Shown here: positions 17,423 through 29,075 of the stretch, in pieces
Numbering within the stretch: the stretch's first letter is position 1
Layout of the letters: each line of letters begins with the position of its first letter
Source of the DNA: Mesostigma viride
Lineage: Eukaryota; Streptophyta; Mesostigmatophyceae; Mesostigmatales; Mesostigmataceae
Direction of reading: 5' to 3'
DNA length: 64,000 bases
NCBI GenBank assembly: GCA_009746045.1
Contig: RPFO01000079.1
Coordinates: 3,096,828 to 3,160,827, forward strand
Notes under the pieces: model-generated
What the model saw: only the letters and a program-made list of their open reading frames with translations
Databases searched by the model: none
What the model was told of the DNA's origin: nothing
Position numbers and translations under genes: made by a program

Positions 17423-18313
17423 CCGCCCTCCCTCCCTCCCTCCCTCCCTCCCTCCTCCTCCCTCCTCCCTCCCTCCCTCCCTCCTCCCTCCCTCCCTCCC
17501 TCCCTCCTCCCTCCCTCCCTCCCTCCTCCCTCCCTCCCTCCCTCCCTCCCTCCCTCCCTCCCTCCCTCCTCCCTCCCTCCCTCCCTCCCTCCCTCCCCCT
17601 CCCTCCCTCCCCCCCTCCCTCCCTCCTCCCTCCCTCCCTCCCTCCCCCTCCCTCCCTCCTCCCTCCCTCCCTCCCTCCCTCCTCCCTCCCTCCCTCCCTC
17701 CCTCCCTCCCTCCTCCCTCCCTCCCTCCTCCCTCCCTCCCTCCCTCCCTCCCTCCCTCCCTCCCTCCCTCCCTCCCTCCCTCCCTCCCTCCCTCCCTCCC
17801 TCCCTCCCTCCCTCCTCCCTCCCTCCCTCCCTCCCTCCTCCCTCCCTCCCTCCCTCCCTCCCTCCCTCCCTCCCTCCCTCCCTCCTCTCCTCCCTCCCTC
17901 CCTCCCTCCCTCCCTCCCTCCCTCCCTCCCTCCCTCCCTCCCTCCCTCCCTCCCTCCTCCTCCCTCCCTCCCTCCCTCCCTCCCTGAGTCCCTCCCTCCC
18001 TCCCTCCCTCCCTCCCTCCCTCCCTCCCTCCCTCCCTCCCTCCCTCCCTCCCTCCTCCCTCCCTCCCTCCCTCCCTCCTCCCTCCCTCCCTCCCTCCCTC
18101 CTCCCTCCCTCCTCCCTCCCTCCCTCCCTCCCTCCCTCTCCCTCCCTCCCTCCCTCCCTCCCTCCCTCCCTCCCTCCTCCTCCCTCCCTCCCTCCCTCCC
18201 TCCCTCCCTCCCTCCCTCCCTCCCTCCCTCCCTCCCTCCCTCCCTCCCTCCTCCCTCCCTCCCTCCCTCCCTCCCTCCCTCCCTCCCTCCCTCCCTCCCT
18301 CCTTCCCTCCCTC
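17338..18313 (+). repeat. (CT)n then (CCCT)n microsatellite, about 975 bp
   Basis: About 80 bases of CT dinucleotides pass into about 900 bases of CCCT tetranucleotides with occasional CCT slips. The purine strand is (GGGA)n. Long open frames across it (Pro/Ser/Leu or Gly/Arg/Glu repeats) are by-products of the repeat. Confidence 0.98.
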
Positions 18314-18419
18314 CCCCCCAGTCCCTCCGTCCCTCACACCCGCATTCTTTTCATGGATGGGCATCTGGTTTCCCATATCAGAGTGGGCATAAGCAAGAGT
18401 TTGTTTAATACACTAGGAG

Positions 18420-18875
18420 CCGGGTGTTGACAAAGTGTGACAATGCTTGACATGTCAGTGTGATAACGTGTGACAAAGTGTGACATGTCACCTCAAAAAG
18501 TTGACAAAAGCTAGACAAATGTTGACAAAACCATGACATATCAGGTCGATTTTACAAGACAATTCTTGACAAATTATCAAGGTGAAAGTGTCAAAAAATG
18601 TCACGCATTGTCAACGTCACGCATTGTCAACAAGAGAGTGAGATTTTATCACATTTTATCACACCACAATTAGTGACATTTGTGCACATTTATCACAACA
18701 CAAACGTTGATATATCACAGACAATCCTGAAAATTTATCAGGACTGTAAAACAGACAAAAAGTGACAAAAAGTGACAAAAAGTGACAAAAAGTGACAAAA
18801 AGTGACAAAAAGTGACAAAAAAGTGACAAAAAGTGACAAAAAGTGACAAAAAGTGACAAAAAGTGACAAAAAGCA
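18420..18875 (+). repeat. TGACA-rich zone ending in a 10 bp minisatellite
   Basis: From 18420 the motif TGACA or its complement TGTCA recurs every 8-20 bases in variable context. From about 18753 to 18873 it becomes a near-perfect 10 bp tandem repeat, GTGACAAAAA, with about 12 units and one extra A. From 18876 to 19590 I see no gene or repeat I can support. Confidence 0.85.
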
Positions 18876-19589
18876 GTGAAATGTTTCTTTTTATTACAAA
18901 ATAAGCATTACTTAATGCTGACAGCAACAACGATTGTCTCGTAGGCAAATTTCGGACGGCAGCCCATTGCGTTGCGTGCAGCCCGTTGTGAGCGCGACTT
19001 CCACGGAAAGCTCTAAATGCTTGCAAAGAATTTGCAGGCAGCCGCCCGTTGGGTATATTGTGTGCAGCTGTCATTTGCGGAGGTCATTTTGATTGGGTTA
19101 AAAGCTCTCGACTCTCCTGTAAAACACAGAAAAAAGATGCAGAGGTGGAAATAACATCAATGTATACATGGTTGTTGTCAGTTGTGCAACATTAAAGAGG
19201 CAGATTACGTTTAAGAACCTGTACAAAAACTTCCCTCTCTGGCTGCAAATGCAAAGAAGAAAGCACTGATCTATTTGGAACAAAAAAGGTAGCTGCAGGC
19301 AAACATACACTGCGCAAAGAAAACACCTCATCACACAGATTCAAAGACAAACCTGAGCAACCCGTGCATGGAACCTAGACGAGTCCGCCGGCTACGTCGA
19401 TGACGACGATGGTGAGGATGCATATGGCACCAGAACAGCCGAGACTTCCTGCGGAAGAAAAACAAAAATTATGATTGTTTATTCGTAGTCAATAACAAAT
19501 TTATTACGGTATCCATTGTGTGCGAAATTTGGAGCATATGTTATGTTAATCGATTAGCTACGCAAGCACACTTCCTTAAGAGGGCATAA

Positions 19590-20430
19590 CGATTGCAAGG
19601 TGCTCAAAACCCACCACAAGGAATTATAAAGCTGCCCCACCTGCCCCCCATGACAAGGAAAAACTAACCCATTTAATTGCCTACCCCCATGACGCGGAAT
19701 AATCTCCCCCCATACCTGTCCCCCCATGACAAGGAACAAGCCCCCCTGCCTGCCCCCCATGACAAGGATGAACCCCCCTGCCTGCCCCCAATGACAACGA
19801 TTAACGCCCCCCGCCTGGCCCCCAATACAAGGAATAATTACGCCCCCTACCTGCCCCGGGCATGACAAGAATCATCCCCCCCCTGCCTGCCCCCCACGAC
19901 AAGGAACAACTAACCCCCGCTACCTGCCCCCCACGACAAGAATCATCCGCCCCCCCTGCCTGCCCCCCATAACAAGGAACACTTGACGCCCCCTACATGC
20001 CCCCCACGACAAGGAATCATTGCCCCCCCCCTGCATGTCCCCCATGACAAGGATTAACTACCCCCCCTGCCTGCCCCCCACGACAAGGAGTAATAAATCC
20101 CCCTGCCTGCCCCTAATTACAAGGAAAAATTACCCACGCAGCCTGCCCCCCATGTGACAAGGATTAGCCCCCTCTGCCTGAACCCCCATGACAAGGGATA
20201 ATTACCCCCCCACACCTGCCCCCCATGACAAGGAGTTACCCCCCCCCCCCTGCCTGCCCCCCATGACAATGAATCATTACCCCCCCTGCCTGCCCCCCAT
20301 TACAAGGAATAATTAAGCCCCGGCCCCTGCCTGCCCCCCATGAAAAGGCAATCAACCCCCCCTGCCTGCCCCCCATGACATTGAGGAGTAACCCCCACCC
20401 CTGCCTACCCCCGGCCCATGACGAGGAATA
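19590..20430 (+). repeat. Imperfect about 35-40 bp minisatellite, first block
   Basis: Degenerate tandem units share CCTGCCTGCCCCCCATGA followed by CAAGGAATAATTAAC. Unit length and C-run length vary, and most units keep ATGACAAGGA. Confidence 0.9.
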
Positions 20431-20559
20431 ATTAACTGCCTAGTCCTAGTACAGCCATGCTACGCCCTGGCTATGTTCAGATTACTTGCCCACGCTATAC
20501 TTGTTATGCTACGCTTACATGGGTCTTATTATTGCACCCACAGTTTGCCGGATCGTTAG

Positions 20560-20745
20560 CGTGTCCGTTTAGCTAACGCGCCCGATTGCGGCTGTGGCAT
20601 GCCTTTAATTGGCATGAAGGAGACTGGGGGTCTCTGCCCTTTCTCCTGTATAGTGCACACACAGGGATTAAAAGCACTTCGGTGCTCCGTGACTCCCCAA
20701 CGGGAGCACGAGTTTAATTATAATTAATTAATTAATTAACTGCCC
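20560..20745 (-). repeat. Dispersed repeat with TTAA tail, copy A
   Basis: On the minus strand it reads a (TTAA)n tail, ACTCGTGCTCCCGTTGGGGA, then AGCACCGAAGTGCTTTTAAT and GAGAAAGGGCAGAGACCC. The core recurs at 30.28, 30.44, 31.65 and 32.21 kb. It interrupts the minisatellite, so it inserted after the array formed or seeded its expansion. Confidence 0.6.
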
Positions 20746-21600
20746 GGCCCCCCATGAAAAGGCAATCAACCCTCCCTGTCCGCAACAAGACAAATGTAAA
20801 AGAAAAACAAAAATGATGAATGTTTGAAAGTAGTCCCCAACAGAAATATAACGCCCTCATGGCAAGGAAAAATTATTACCCCCGCCTTCTCCCACCCCAC
20901 GACAGGAAATCATTTACCTCCCCTGCCTTCCCCTCATGACAAGGAATAAGAAACCCGTCCTGCCTGCCCCCCATGGACACAAGGAATCGCTACCCCCCCC
21001 TGCCTTCCCCCACCCCATGACAGGGAATCATTAACCCCCCCTGCCTTCGCCCACCCCACTACAGGGTATCATGAGCCCCCCCAGCCGTCCCCTCATGACA
21101 AGAACAATTAACCCGTCCTGCCTGCCCCCCATGACAAGGAATAAATGTATATGCAATGCGCCTGCCCCCCATGACAAGGAATAAGTAACCCGTCCGCATG
21201 CCTGCCTCCCATGACAAGGAGTGATTATAACCCGTTCTGACTGTCACCATAAAAAGGAATAATTCACCCGCCCTGCCTGCCCCCAAGACAAGGAATTACT
21301 AACCCGTCCCGCCTGCCCCCATGACAAGGAATAATCAACAGGTCCAGCCTGCCCCCCATGACACGGAATAACTGACCCGTCTTGCCTGCCCCCATGGCAA
21401 GGAATAAGTGACCCGTCCTGCCTGCCCCCATGACAAGGAATTATTCACCCGCCCTGCCTGCCCCCATGAAAAGTAACAATTAACCCATCCTGCCTGCCCC
21501 CCATGACAAGGAAAAATTAACTTGTCCTGCCTGCCCCCATGACAAGGAATAAGTAACCCGTCCTGCATGCCCCCATGACAAGGAATAATCCTCCCGCCGT
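20746..21600 (+). repeat. Imperfect about 35-40 bp minisatellite, second block
   Basis: Same unit family as 19590-20430, but here most units carry CCCGTCCTGCCTGCC before CCCATGACAAGGAATAA, so the block is a distinct subfamily. A short stretch at 20780-20850 is not repeat. Confidence 0.85.
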
Positions 21601-21601
21601 A

Positions 21602-22063
21602 CCTGCGCCCTCCCGCCGTACCTGCGCCTTCGCGCGAGTCTTCTGCCCCTGCGGTCGCGCCCGCCGTCGCTGCGTCCGAGCCGCAACAAGCTCCGTCGCA
21701 ACCATCGCGGGGCTTCTTTGGCGATACGAGTGGGCTTCCCAGGCTCTGGGAGGGTGGTCCCCCGCAACGGGTTCCAGTGCCAGACTGGAGCCTGGATGGT
21801 AGCCAGTTTTATGGCAAGGTGCCTGTCCCCACGGGCCCCATTTTCAACATGTGGCCTGAGGGTGCGCCTCCACCTGAGTCCGGGCCGCCAGCTGCGGTGG
21901 CGGGTCCGTCGCGGCCTCCTGTGGCGCCGGCTCCTTCTGCGCCTGCGCAGGATCCTACCCCTGTTTCGGTTCCGGCCCCTTCAGCTCCGCGCTCTTTGGC
22001 GGCGGTTGTTAGGGCCAGCGGCATTGATCATGCATCGCGCCCTCCGCGCTTCCGACTCCTTAA
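21602..22063 (+). pseudogene. Proline/alanine-rich retroelement-like ORF, left part
   Basis: The frame containing GFFGDTSGLPRLWEGG and QFYGKVPVPTGPIFNMWPEG has coding character, followed by a Pro/Ala/Ser-rich linker (PAPSAPAQDPTPVSVPAPSA). It resembles the disordered N-terminus of a gag-like protein, but no domain is recognised. It is interrupted at TTAA 22060-22063 by a DNA transposon and appears to resume at 24317. The coding frames on the two sides differ by one base. Confidence 0.4.
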
Positions 22064-24316
22064 GGGGTCCGGACGGACCTGCCCCCCCCCAAATTGAATA
22101 CACATGTTTTGCACTCAATACCCATGCTGGCAATGCAAATTATGATGGGGGACCATAAATATGACCCTTGGGCATGCATCTGGCTACTTTTTGAGTTCAA
22201 GGCCCATCACAATACATGTGCAGGGAGCTTTTTTTGGCGCGCACACCCCCTAAAAGCACGGATTGCCTAGGACAACCCCCCCACACTTGTGTACCAAACA
22301 CCATATATTCCAGTCAAATCCCCACCCAGACCAAGGAATGGAGCTAATTTGCAGCACCAAAATCGCACGTCTGTGCATACTTATGCAGTTTACCGAAAAA
22401 TACGTCTTTTTTGTGACTAAAAAAAAAAATCAAATCAAATACGCATGGGTTGGGCCCAGGGAGATATAGATAACTTCCACAGGGTGGGAATATCAATGGG
22501 ACCAATTTTCAGCTCATTCTGACCACGTATGTGAACAGCATCACTTTTGTATGAAAAAAAAAATGCACGAAAATACGGTTTTATGCCAAATGGCTGCACC
22601 AATCACAACCTTGCCCACCACCAAGTGGGGCAAACAAGGTGCCAGCAAGTTATTTATCATGCAAACTATCTTGGAATCAAAATTCAGGTCATTCTGAGCT
22701 AGACTGATGGCATAAACTAGTGTCCTCAACTGCCACCCCTCAACCCTAGTATAGACTGGCATGAGCTCAAACATAACCCTTTTCATCACCTGCCCACCAC
22801 AAATCATCAGAATCCTAACATAGACGGCTGCCAATTGAGTTATACAAACAGCCACCAAATGCAGGATCAAGCTGAGCATGAGCCTTGAGTACTAGAGAGG
22901 TCATTCATAGCATGCAGCACCACACTATGGTAGCATAGTTGGCAATCTTCATTGGTAATAACAGAAATGTTTAGAGGCCCAAGCAACGTTCAATAGCAAC
23001 AGAAACATGTGGGATTAGATGGGTGACTCGTACATGCTAGCCACACCCCACACCTCACCATGGTTGTAAACCATGCTCAACAATAAGGTGCATAAACAGC
23101 ATGCTCATATACACGTGCTATGCTGACTTAGAGTAGAGGATGATGCCTCAATCAACCAGCAATAATAACACAATGTTCTAACCCTGCAGGTTCACATCAC
23201 CCCGTTCAAAAACCAACCAACAAAACAGAACTGTAAGCGCAAACACGAAATACAGCAAAGCCATAAGAGAAATGGCTTGCAGCCATCCTCATAAGCATGG
23301 CTAGCATCCTTGAGAGCACATTGATTGTGATGCATAGTGGCTGTGATCCACAAATCTAAAGAGAACACACACGTAAGCATAGCTTACACATATACAAAGC
23401 ATGGCCAGCAAGAGAAGTATAGCCACCTTGTTTCCCAGCACGTTGAGACGCACGGTTCATATGCTCGCCAGCTTGTTGCATGCCGCCCTCGAGGCATGCC
23501 GGGGTACGTGTTGAATATGCAATATAAGCACTCTGCCATCCAAATCCTTCCATATATCATTACATTAACGTAGCAGCTTACCTTGATATTACCCAATCCT
23601 AGACAGGATTTCAGAGCTTGCCACGCATAACGTAAGCGAATCGGTTGAAAGCTGCCGGAAAACTAGAGACGTGCATGCAGCAAGCGGCGAACAAAACAAC
23701 GCACCCTTCCAGGAAACCGTGCTGAAAGCTTAGAATAAAGGGATTTCTAAACGCAATAGACTTCGGGGGTAACCACTGGATGATAGACGTACAATGGCAT
23801 GCTATCTTTCCTGACAAGGCGCGCAAGAAATGCCAGCCACCCATGGACGGGTTGACAGCGCATAAAGCAGGACCTGGCGTTTTCTTTCCGAAAATGACGA
23901 GGAAAAGTAATAAAAATAAAAGGTTCTTTAACATTTTCAATCTCCCCGTTAATGAACGTTGCTTTCTGCATCGCTAGGGACTAAGAACCTTTGTAATTAT
24001 CGCTGTAGGCATGTATTGCTGCTTATTCGTTGCGGCAAGATTTCCGGGCTAGACCCCCTCGCAAACGCGGATGAAAAATGGCATCGATCTCGTCAATAAT
24101 GCATCTTCGGCTACGCAAGATCATGATGAAACTTTGATTTGACGCATCTGCATAATTTTCTGCGGTCTTATTGCCATATTACTGCATTTATTACCTAACG
24201 CACGTCGCCATGGCCAACTTGGCGCAAGGGTTACGCGCATCGTGCACCACAATTTCACGTGACGGGTACCGGCGCGAATTTTTTGGCGCGAAATAATTCC
24301 GGTCCGTCCGGACACC
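22064..24316. mobile_element. Non-autonomous DNA transposon, 2253 bp, TTAA target site
   Basis: The left end is GGGGTCCGGACGGACC and the right end is the complement of GGTGTCCGGACGGACC, so the 16 bp terminal inverted repeats match at 15 positions. TTAA flanks both ends (22060-22063 and 24317-24320). TTAA duplication is characteristic of piggyBac and Kolobok superfamilies. The interior has only short unconvincing ORFs and no transposase motif, so it is probably non-autonomous. It splits a plus-strand retroelement-like ORF. Confidence 0.75.
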
Positions 24317-24880
24317 TTAAGGGAGTTGTCCCAGGGCGACCGGGATCGGGCCCCCTCTGTGGTGCATGCTACGCCGGAGTCGCGAGATACGCCAGTTCCT
24401 GGGTACGGTATGTCTGCGATCGCCTGCCGTCAGTGTGACCTGCCGCGCGTCGCTGCCGAGCTGGCTGTTTCGCCCATGTCCTATGGGTTCTCCCAGGTGT
24501 GTCGGGCGCCGCGTGACCGTAACCTACCCATTGATACTGATCGGCCTTCGTGCGACATGGTTATCTTAGCAGATCCTGTGTTCCAGGGTGAGATCCTGGT
24601 TCGGCGAGTCCTGTATCCTTGGGCAAGGCGTCATAACGACTTGGACACCTACGGTGGTTACCAGTGGGCTTACCCTCCGCCTCTGGGCATTATGGCCTCA
24701 GATGCCCTTACGGTCGAGTATCCTGCGGTGCCTGGTGCTACGTATGGCGCGGTTCTCCTGCAGCCCCACCTGGAGTGGGATGCCCGCCGTCCAGCGCCCC
24801 TCCCGGGCCAGGGACTGGACTCCCGTGGCCATCCTCCCCCTCGGGCTAGCGACTATCTAGAGACTATCTAGAGACTATCT
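24317..24880 (+). pseudogene. Retroelement-like ORF, middle part after the transposon
   Basis: Open frame of about 185 codons without a recognised domain: ACRQCDLPRVAAELAV ... MVILADPVFQGEILVRRVLY ... WAYPPPLGIMASDALTVEY. It stops inside a short tandem repeat of GACTATCTAGA (24849-24897, four units), which may have introduced the shift. Plus strand, between the interrupted left part and the LTR start at 25674. Confidence 0.4.
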
Positions 24881-24897
24881 AGCGACTATCTAGAGAG

Positions 24898-25299
24898 TTC
24901 GGGTCGCGACATTGCGCTCGTCGGTGGCGCTCACGTGAGATTCGGCACATCAGGTTGTGGCCGGCTAATGTGGAGCCTCTGCCAGATCTGTTCTTCCCGA
25001 CGGACTTGCGTCATCGGATCCGGTACTACCGCCTACTCATGCGGGCCCTCTGTTTGCTCGCGGTAGAGCCTTTCCTACGCCTCTTTGCCTGTGGCTTCCT
25101 GGACTGGGCCCGTGGCCAGGTGGTCCTTACGCAGCATAGGTATTACTGGGCCTTCCTGGGCCTTTTTCCTGATGGCGTGTGGGCCGATGTTTTCCTTACT
25201 GTAGATAGGCATGATAATGCCGACGACGTGGCCCACTACCATGCGTATCTGGATGTTCTGCTGGCCTCGCGTGGCACTTACCAGACTGATGGCAACTAG
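24898..25299 (+). pseudogene. Retroelement-like ORF, C-terminal part
   Basis: After the short repeat another frame is open: REIRHIRLWPANVEPLPDLF ... RYYRLLMRALCLLAVEPFLR ... HRYYWAFLGLFPDGVWADVF, ending TDGN and TAG. It is hydrophobic and Trp/Tyr-rich, and I do not recognise it. With the two preceding parts it probably forms one broken protein. 25300-25660 has no supported gene and would be its 3' untranslated region. Confidence 0.4.
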
Positions 25300-25662
25300 A
25301 TATAGAGGGCCTTAGGCCCGACCTGAGGGTGTTGTCCCTCCCGTATATAGAGTCGTCCTCATATTCTGGCCAGTTGATTGGTCGTTCTTGGTCCTTGGTG
25401 CTGATTTGTTTACTCTGTGTGTCCTGCCCAGTGCCGTCCCTCCCGGCAAGGCCTCTGTGCCAGGCAGTTAGGGGATCCTCCCACCAGGCTTGGTGCTGGT
25501 TAACCCTACACCACTCGGGGTGGAACCGAGTTAACTTGTTGGTGCTTTGTATCTTGGATGGCCTGTCGATATTGTGTTGGTGTGTGCTGGGTGCATTAGG
25601 TTCTTCCTATACTCCTTGGTTTCCTCCCTGTACGTAGGGAGAGGGCTCCCTACCTTTGTGTG

Positions 25663-25925
25663 GGGGGGGAGGTGTTACGTCGCGTAACAATTCGTTGTAG
25701 TTACGGACGTAAATTAGGCACATCAATCCGGCGCAGCGCCGGTAGGTTCCCCGGTAATTCCCGCGCGAAAGTTGACGAAATTCGGTGCGCGCGTGCAATG
25801 TTGACTGAAATTCGGTGTGCACGGCTATGGTAGCTGAAAATTTATTGCTCACGGAATACGAAGCCATTGTGTACCGGATTCCGCTTGTTCGAACGGCATT
25901 GTCATAGGGAAAAATAATATTCAAA
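25663..25925 (+). repeat. Polypurine tract and LTR start (plus-strand element)
   Basis: GGGGGGGGAGG at about 25663-25673 is followed at once by TGTTACGTCGCGTAACAATTC. This is the same terminal hairpin design as the LTR start at 13895 on the other strand (TGTTACG ... CGTAACAATTC). I infer the 3' LTR of the plus-strand element at 21.6-25.7 kb. The LTR end is not determined. Confidence 0.5.
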
Positions 25926-26026
25926 AAAAAACTCGCGAAACGCTGCTGTATTGGGTGTGAACGAGGACAAGCACGCAGTTGGCGCAGTTTTTGCTCGCCG
26001 TTCGACCAGCCCCGTGCATCTTTAAG

Positions 26027-26239
26027 GTAAGGTCTCGTTGCCCAAACTACTTGACGGTGGAAGCGAACACGTTCTACCAGTTCCTTACATCATTTCAAAG
26101 AAACCCAGCGTAGGATTTCCCTTAATTTTGCGTTTCCGATTTTTACGCCCCTTCCGCGAAAAAGTGAGAATTATAGGAGCGCTGACAGGGGCAACACTGC
26201 ATGTCGTGCTTTTAATCGCTTTTTCGTCTTTTCTTGCAG
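26027..26239 (+). other. Predicted 5'UTR intron
   Basis: Donor TTTAAG|GTAAGG near 26026 and acceptor TTTTCTTGCAG| ending at about 26239 enclose about 213 bases. The acceptor sits five bases before an ATG. Confidence 0.4.
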
Positions 26240-26243
26240 CTAT

Positions 26244-26411
26244 ATGATTTCGCTTGGGCGCAGCAACATCGCCCGGTGTTTATCCTGCGGGCGGGGCTTG
26301 CTGGCCCCGTCCGGAGTGTGCTCGGGGTGCGGGAAAAACCACAGCTACTGGTTTATAACGTCGACAACCCCCCATTTTCTGGTCATTAACCGGCGTATTC
26401 TTGTGGTTTAA
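26244..26411 (+). CDS. Small zinc-ribbon-like protein, 55 aa
   Basis: The ATG at 26244 directly follows a strong splice acceptor. The 55 aa product has two CX2C pairs (CLSCGRG and CSGCGKNHSYW) with 12 residues between, the layout of a small zinc ribbon, then a hydrophobic tail. It could be the first coding exon of a larger gene or a micro-protein. The upstream exon lies within or just past the LTR at 25674, so an LTR promoter could drive it. No family is assigned. Confidence 0.35.
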   Translation: MISLGRSNIARCLSCGRGLLAPSGVCSGCGKNHSYWFITSTTPHFLVINRRILVV

Positions 26412-26721
26412 GCTTCCGGCGACGGGCGAAAAGAGCTCTTACCATGACGGCATGCTCTGGGGAGGCGTTCCGAGAAGGACTGGGGCGGGCAGGCAAATTT
26501 ACACGCGACAGTGCCCGCACGTCGCCTGCGCACCCCGGCGTACAAGGCAAAGCGCAGTGTTTCCCTCCTGGACGGCCCATCGCTGCCTTTGCCGGGCGGC
26601 ATGTTGGGGAGGCGGCTCCTTCTTCCTTTCTTACCGCCCGTTTCATAGTTCATACCCCGTGAGTTTCCCAACGGAGGCGTGTTAATGATGAGCGGCTGCA
26701 TGCATGAATGAACGGGTGTAT

Positions 26722-27256
<535 letters not shown>

Positions 27257-27355
27257 CTACGTGTATGCATGGGTGGGTGGATACATGTGTATGTGTGGGT
27301 GGGTGGGTGGGTAAGGGATCGACGTGTGTGTGTGTGTATGTGTGTGTGTGTGTGC

Positions 27356-27640
27356 TTCTCTGCTTAGGCGTTGGAGCACACGCATGCACTGGAGGAAGGG
27401 GGTGATGAAAACCCAGACCAACTGTCGCACCCACCCCTCCACCTTCACCAAGCGTAAGGCCAAGCGTGCCATGGGGGTAGGGTAGCGGACACAAGTCACC
27501 AACGTCAGGGTGCTCACCAGGCTGGTGGATGAGAAGATGGGGGGCAGGCCCCTGTCAGATGCAGAGAAGAAGAAAAGGAAAAGGATGCAGCAGGGCCGTG
27601 AGAACGTGCCCCCGGGTGTGGCATTAGCCACTATATAGCT
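27356..27640 (+). other. Unassigned stretch with weak coding character
   Basis: After a TTCTCTGCTTAG acceptor-like site, plus frames read short basic peptides (TFTKRKAKRAMG; LVDEKMGGRPLSDAEKKKRK). They are in different phases with a stop between. It could be the decayed 3' end of a gene or transposon, and I cannot identify it. Confidence 0.2.
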
Positions 27641-27769
27641 AGCTAGCTGGCTAGAGCTGTGTTATTAATGCATTGTACTATAGGCATGTGCCCCCAAGTA
27701 TGCCTTCCTGCATTGTAAATATGATGCATAATGTAATGATGTGTTGTTTGGAACCTTCTGTACACCAAG

Positions 27770-28560
27770 GTGGAATGATTGCCATGAAACCCTTGTAAGA
27801 ACAATAGAAAGCTGCTTTTTCTGTGGTATTTATGCTAGCATCTGTCACCAATTTGTCATCCAACCAGCCTGAAGCTTTGTGGGCAGGCTGCATGGGATGT
27901 GTTTCGAACATGTGCCAAGTTCCAGGTCCAACTGAGTTCATTTGATGTCATTATATATGCACATGTGTGATGAAACCCTTGAAAAACCATGAAAAACTGC
28001 ATTTTTGTGGTATTTATGCTAGCATTTGTCACCAGTTTGTCATCCAACCAGCCTGAAGCTTTGTGGGCAGGCTGCATGGGATGTGTTTCGAACATGTGCC
28101 AAGTCCCAGGTCCAACTGAGTTCATTTGATGTCATTATATATGCAAATGTGTGATGAAACCCTTGGAAAACCCTGAAAAACTGCATTTTTGTGGTGTTTA
28201 TGCTAGCATCTGTCACCAATTTGTCATCCAACCAGCCTGAAACTTTGTGGGCATGCTGCATGGGATGTGTTTAGAACATATGCAAAGTTCCACGCCCAAC
28301 TGAGTTCATTTGGTGTCATTATATATGCATATGTGTGATGAAACCCTTGGAAAACCCTGAAAAACTGCATTTTTGGGGTATTTATGCTAGCATCTGTCAC
28401 CATTTTGTGATCCAACCAGCCTGAAACTTTGTGGGCATGCTGCATGGGATGTGTTTATAACATGTGCAAAGTTATAGCCCCAACTGAGTTCATTTAGTGT
28501 CATTCATATAGGCATGCATGCCAGAAAGTGCTAAAAGTGCGGTATTTTATGCTAGCAAAT
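27770..28560. repeat. 184 bp satellite, four to five tandem units
   Basis: Units of about 184 bp share TTTATGCTAGCATCTGTCAC, CCAACCAGCCTGAA, GGCTGCATGGGATGTGTTT and GAGTTCATTTG. The first and last units are diverged or partial. Similar minus-strand 73-codon ORFs recur in each unit only because of the repeat. Confidence 0.9.
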
Positions 28561-29075
28561 GTCACCATGTTACCATGGTGCCGACTCCCAAAAAATTTTT
28601 TGACCACATGGCATCATAAGATATCTGATTAGGTACCTTGGTGCCAAATTTGAGGCCAAACTGACTATTAGCCTATCTTGAAATAATTACCAGGGAACCA
28701 AAACGCGTTTTTGGATTGATGTGGGTCCTTTGCCTCGGTCGTTCCTAGGTTTACGTGTAGTTTGTACTGGGACACTGTTGTCCTCGTAACAGTACTGTGG
28801 TGCATTGGATGCTTTTGGGCGTCGCGCCGCGTACTTTATTAGTGGTCCTTATCCTTCGGGCAGAATGTAGTGGACCAGCGTGCATCTGTACATTTGTAGG
28901 CGAGGGCCAGGTCGGCCCGAGCATGCTGGACCGTTGGTGATCATTTATGCACGTTCTGCCCCTCGTGTTGGCACTCGGCGTGTATATGAATTAACACATA
29001 TAGGCTTGGGTCACGGCAGTGTAGTTGTGTTTCCTTCCTCTATTCCTGGAGTAAACGGGTTTGTGTAAATTGCTT

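Noticed and set aside
17219-18376. Minus-strand 385-codon Gly/Arg/Glu ORF and plus-strand 231-codon Pro/Ser ORF
   Set aside because: They are translations of the CT/CCCT microsatellite. A four-base repeat stays open in most frames by composition.
22541-23971. Short ORFs inside the TTAA transposon as a transposase
   Set aside because: They are 60-112 codons on both strands with no catalytic DDD/DDE pattern. The element appears non-autonomous.
28040-28445. Repeated 73-codon minus-strand ORFs as a gene family
   Set aside because: They recur only because the 184 bp satellite recurs and have no start context or domain.
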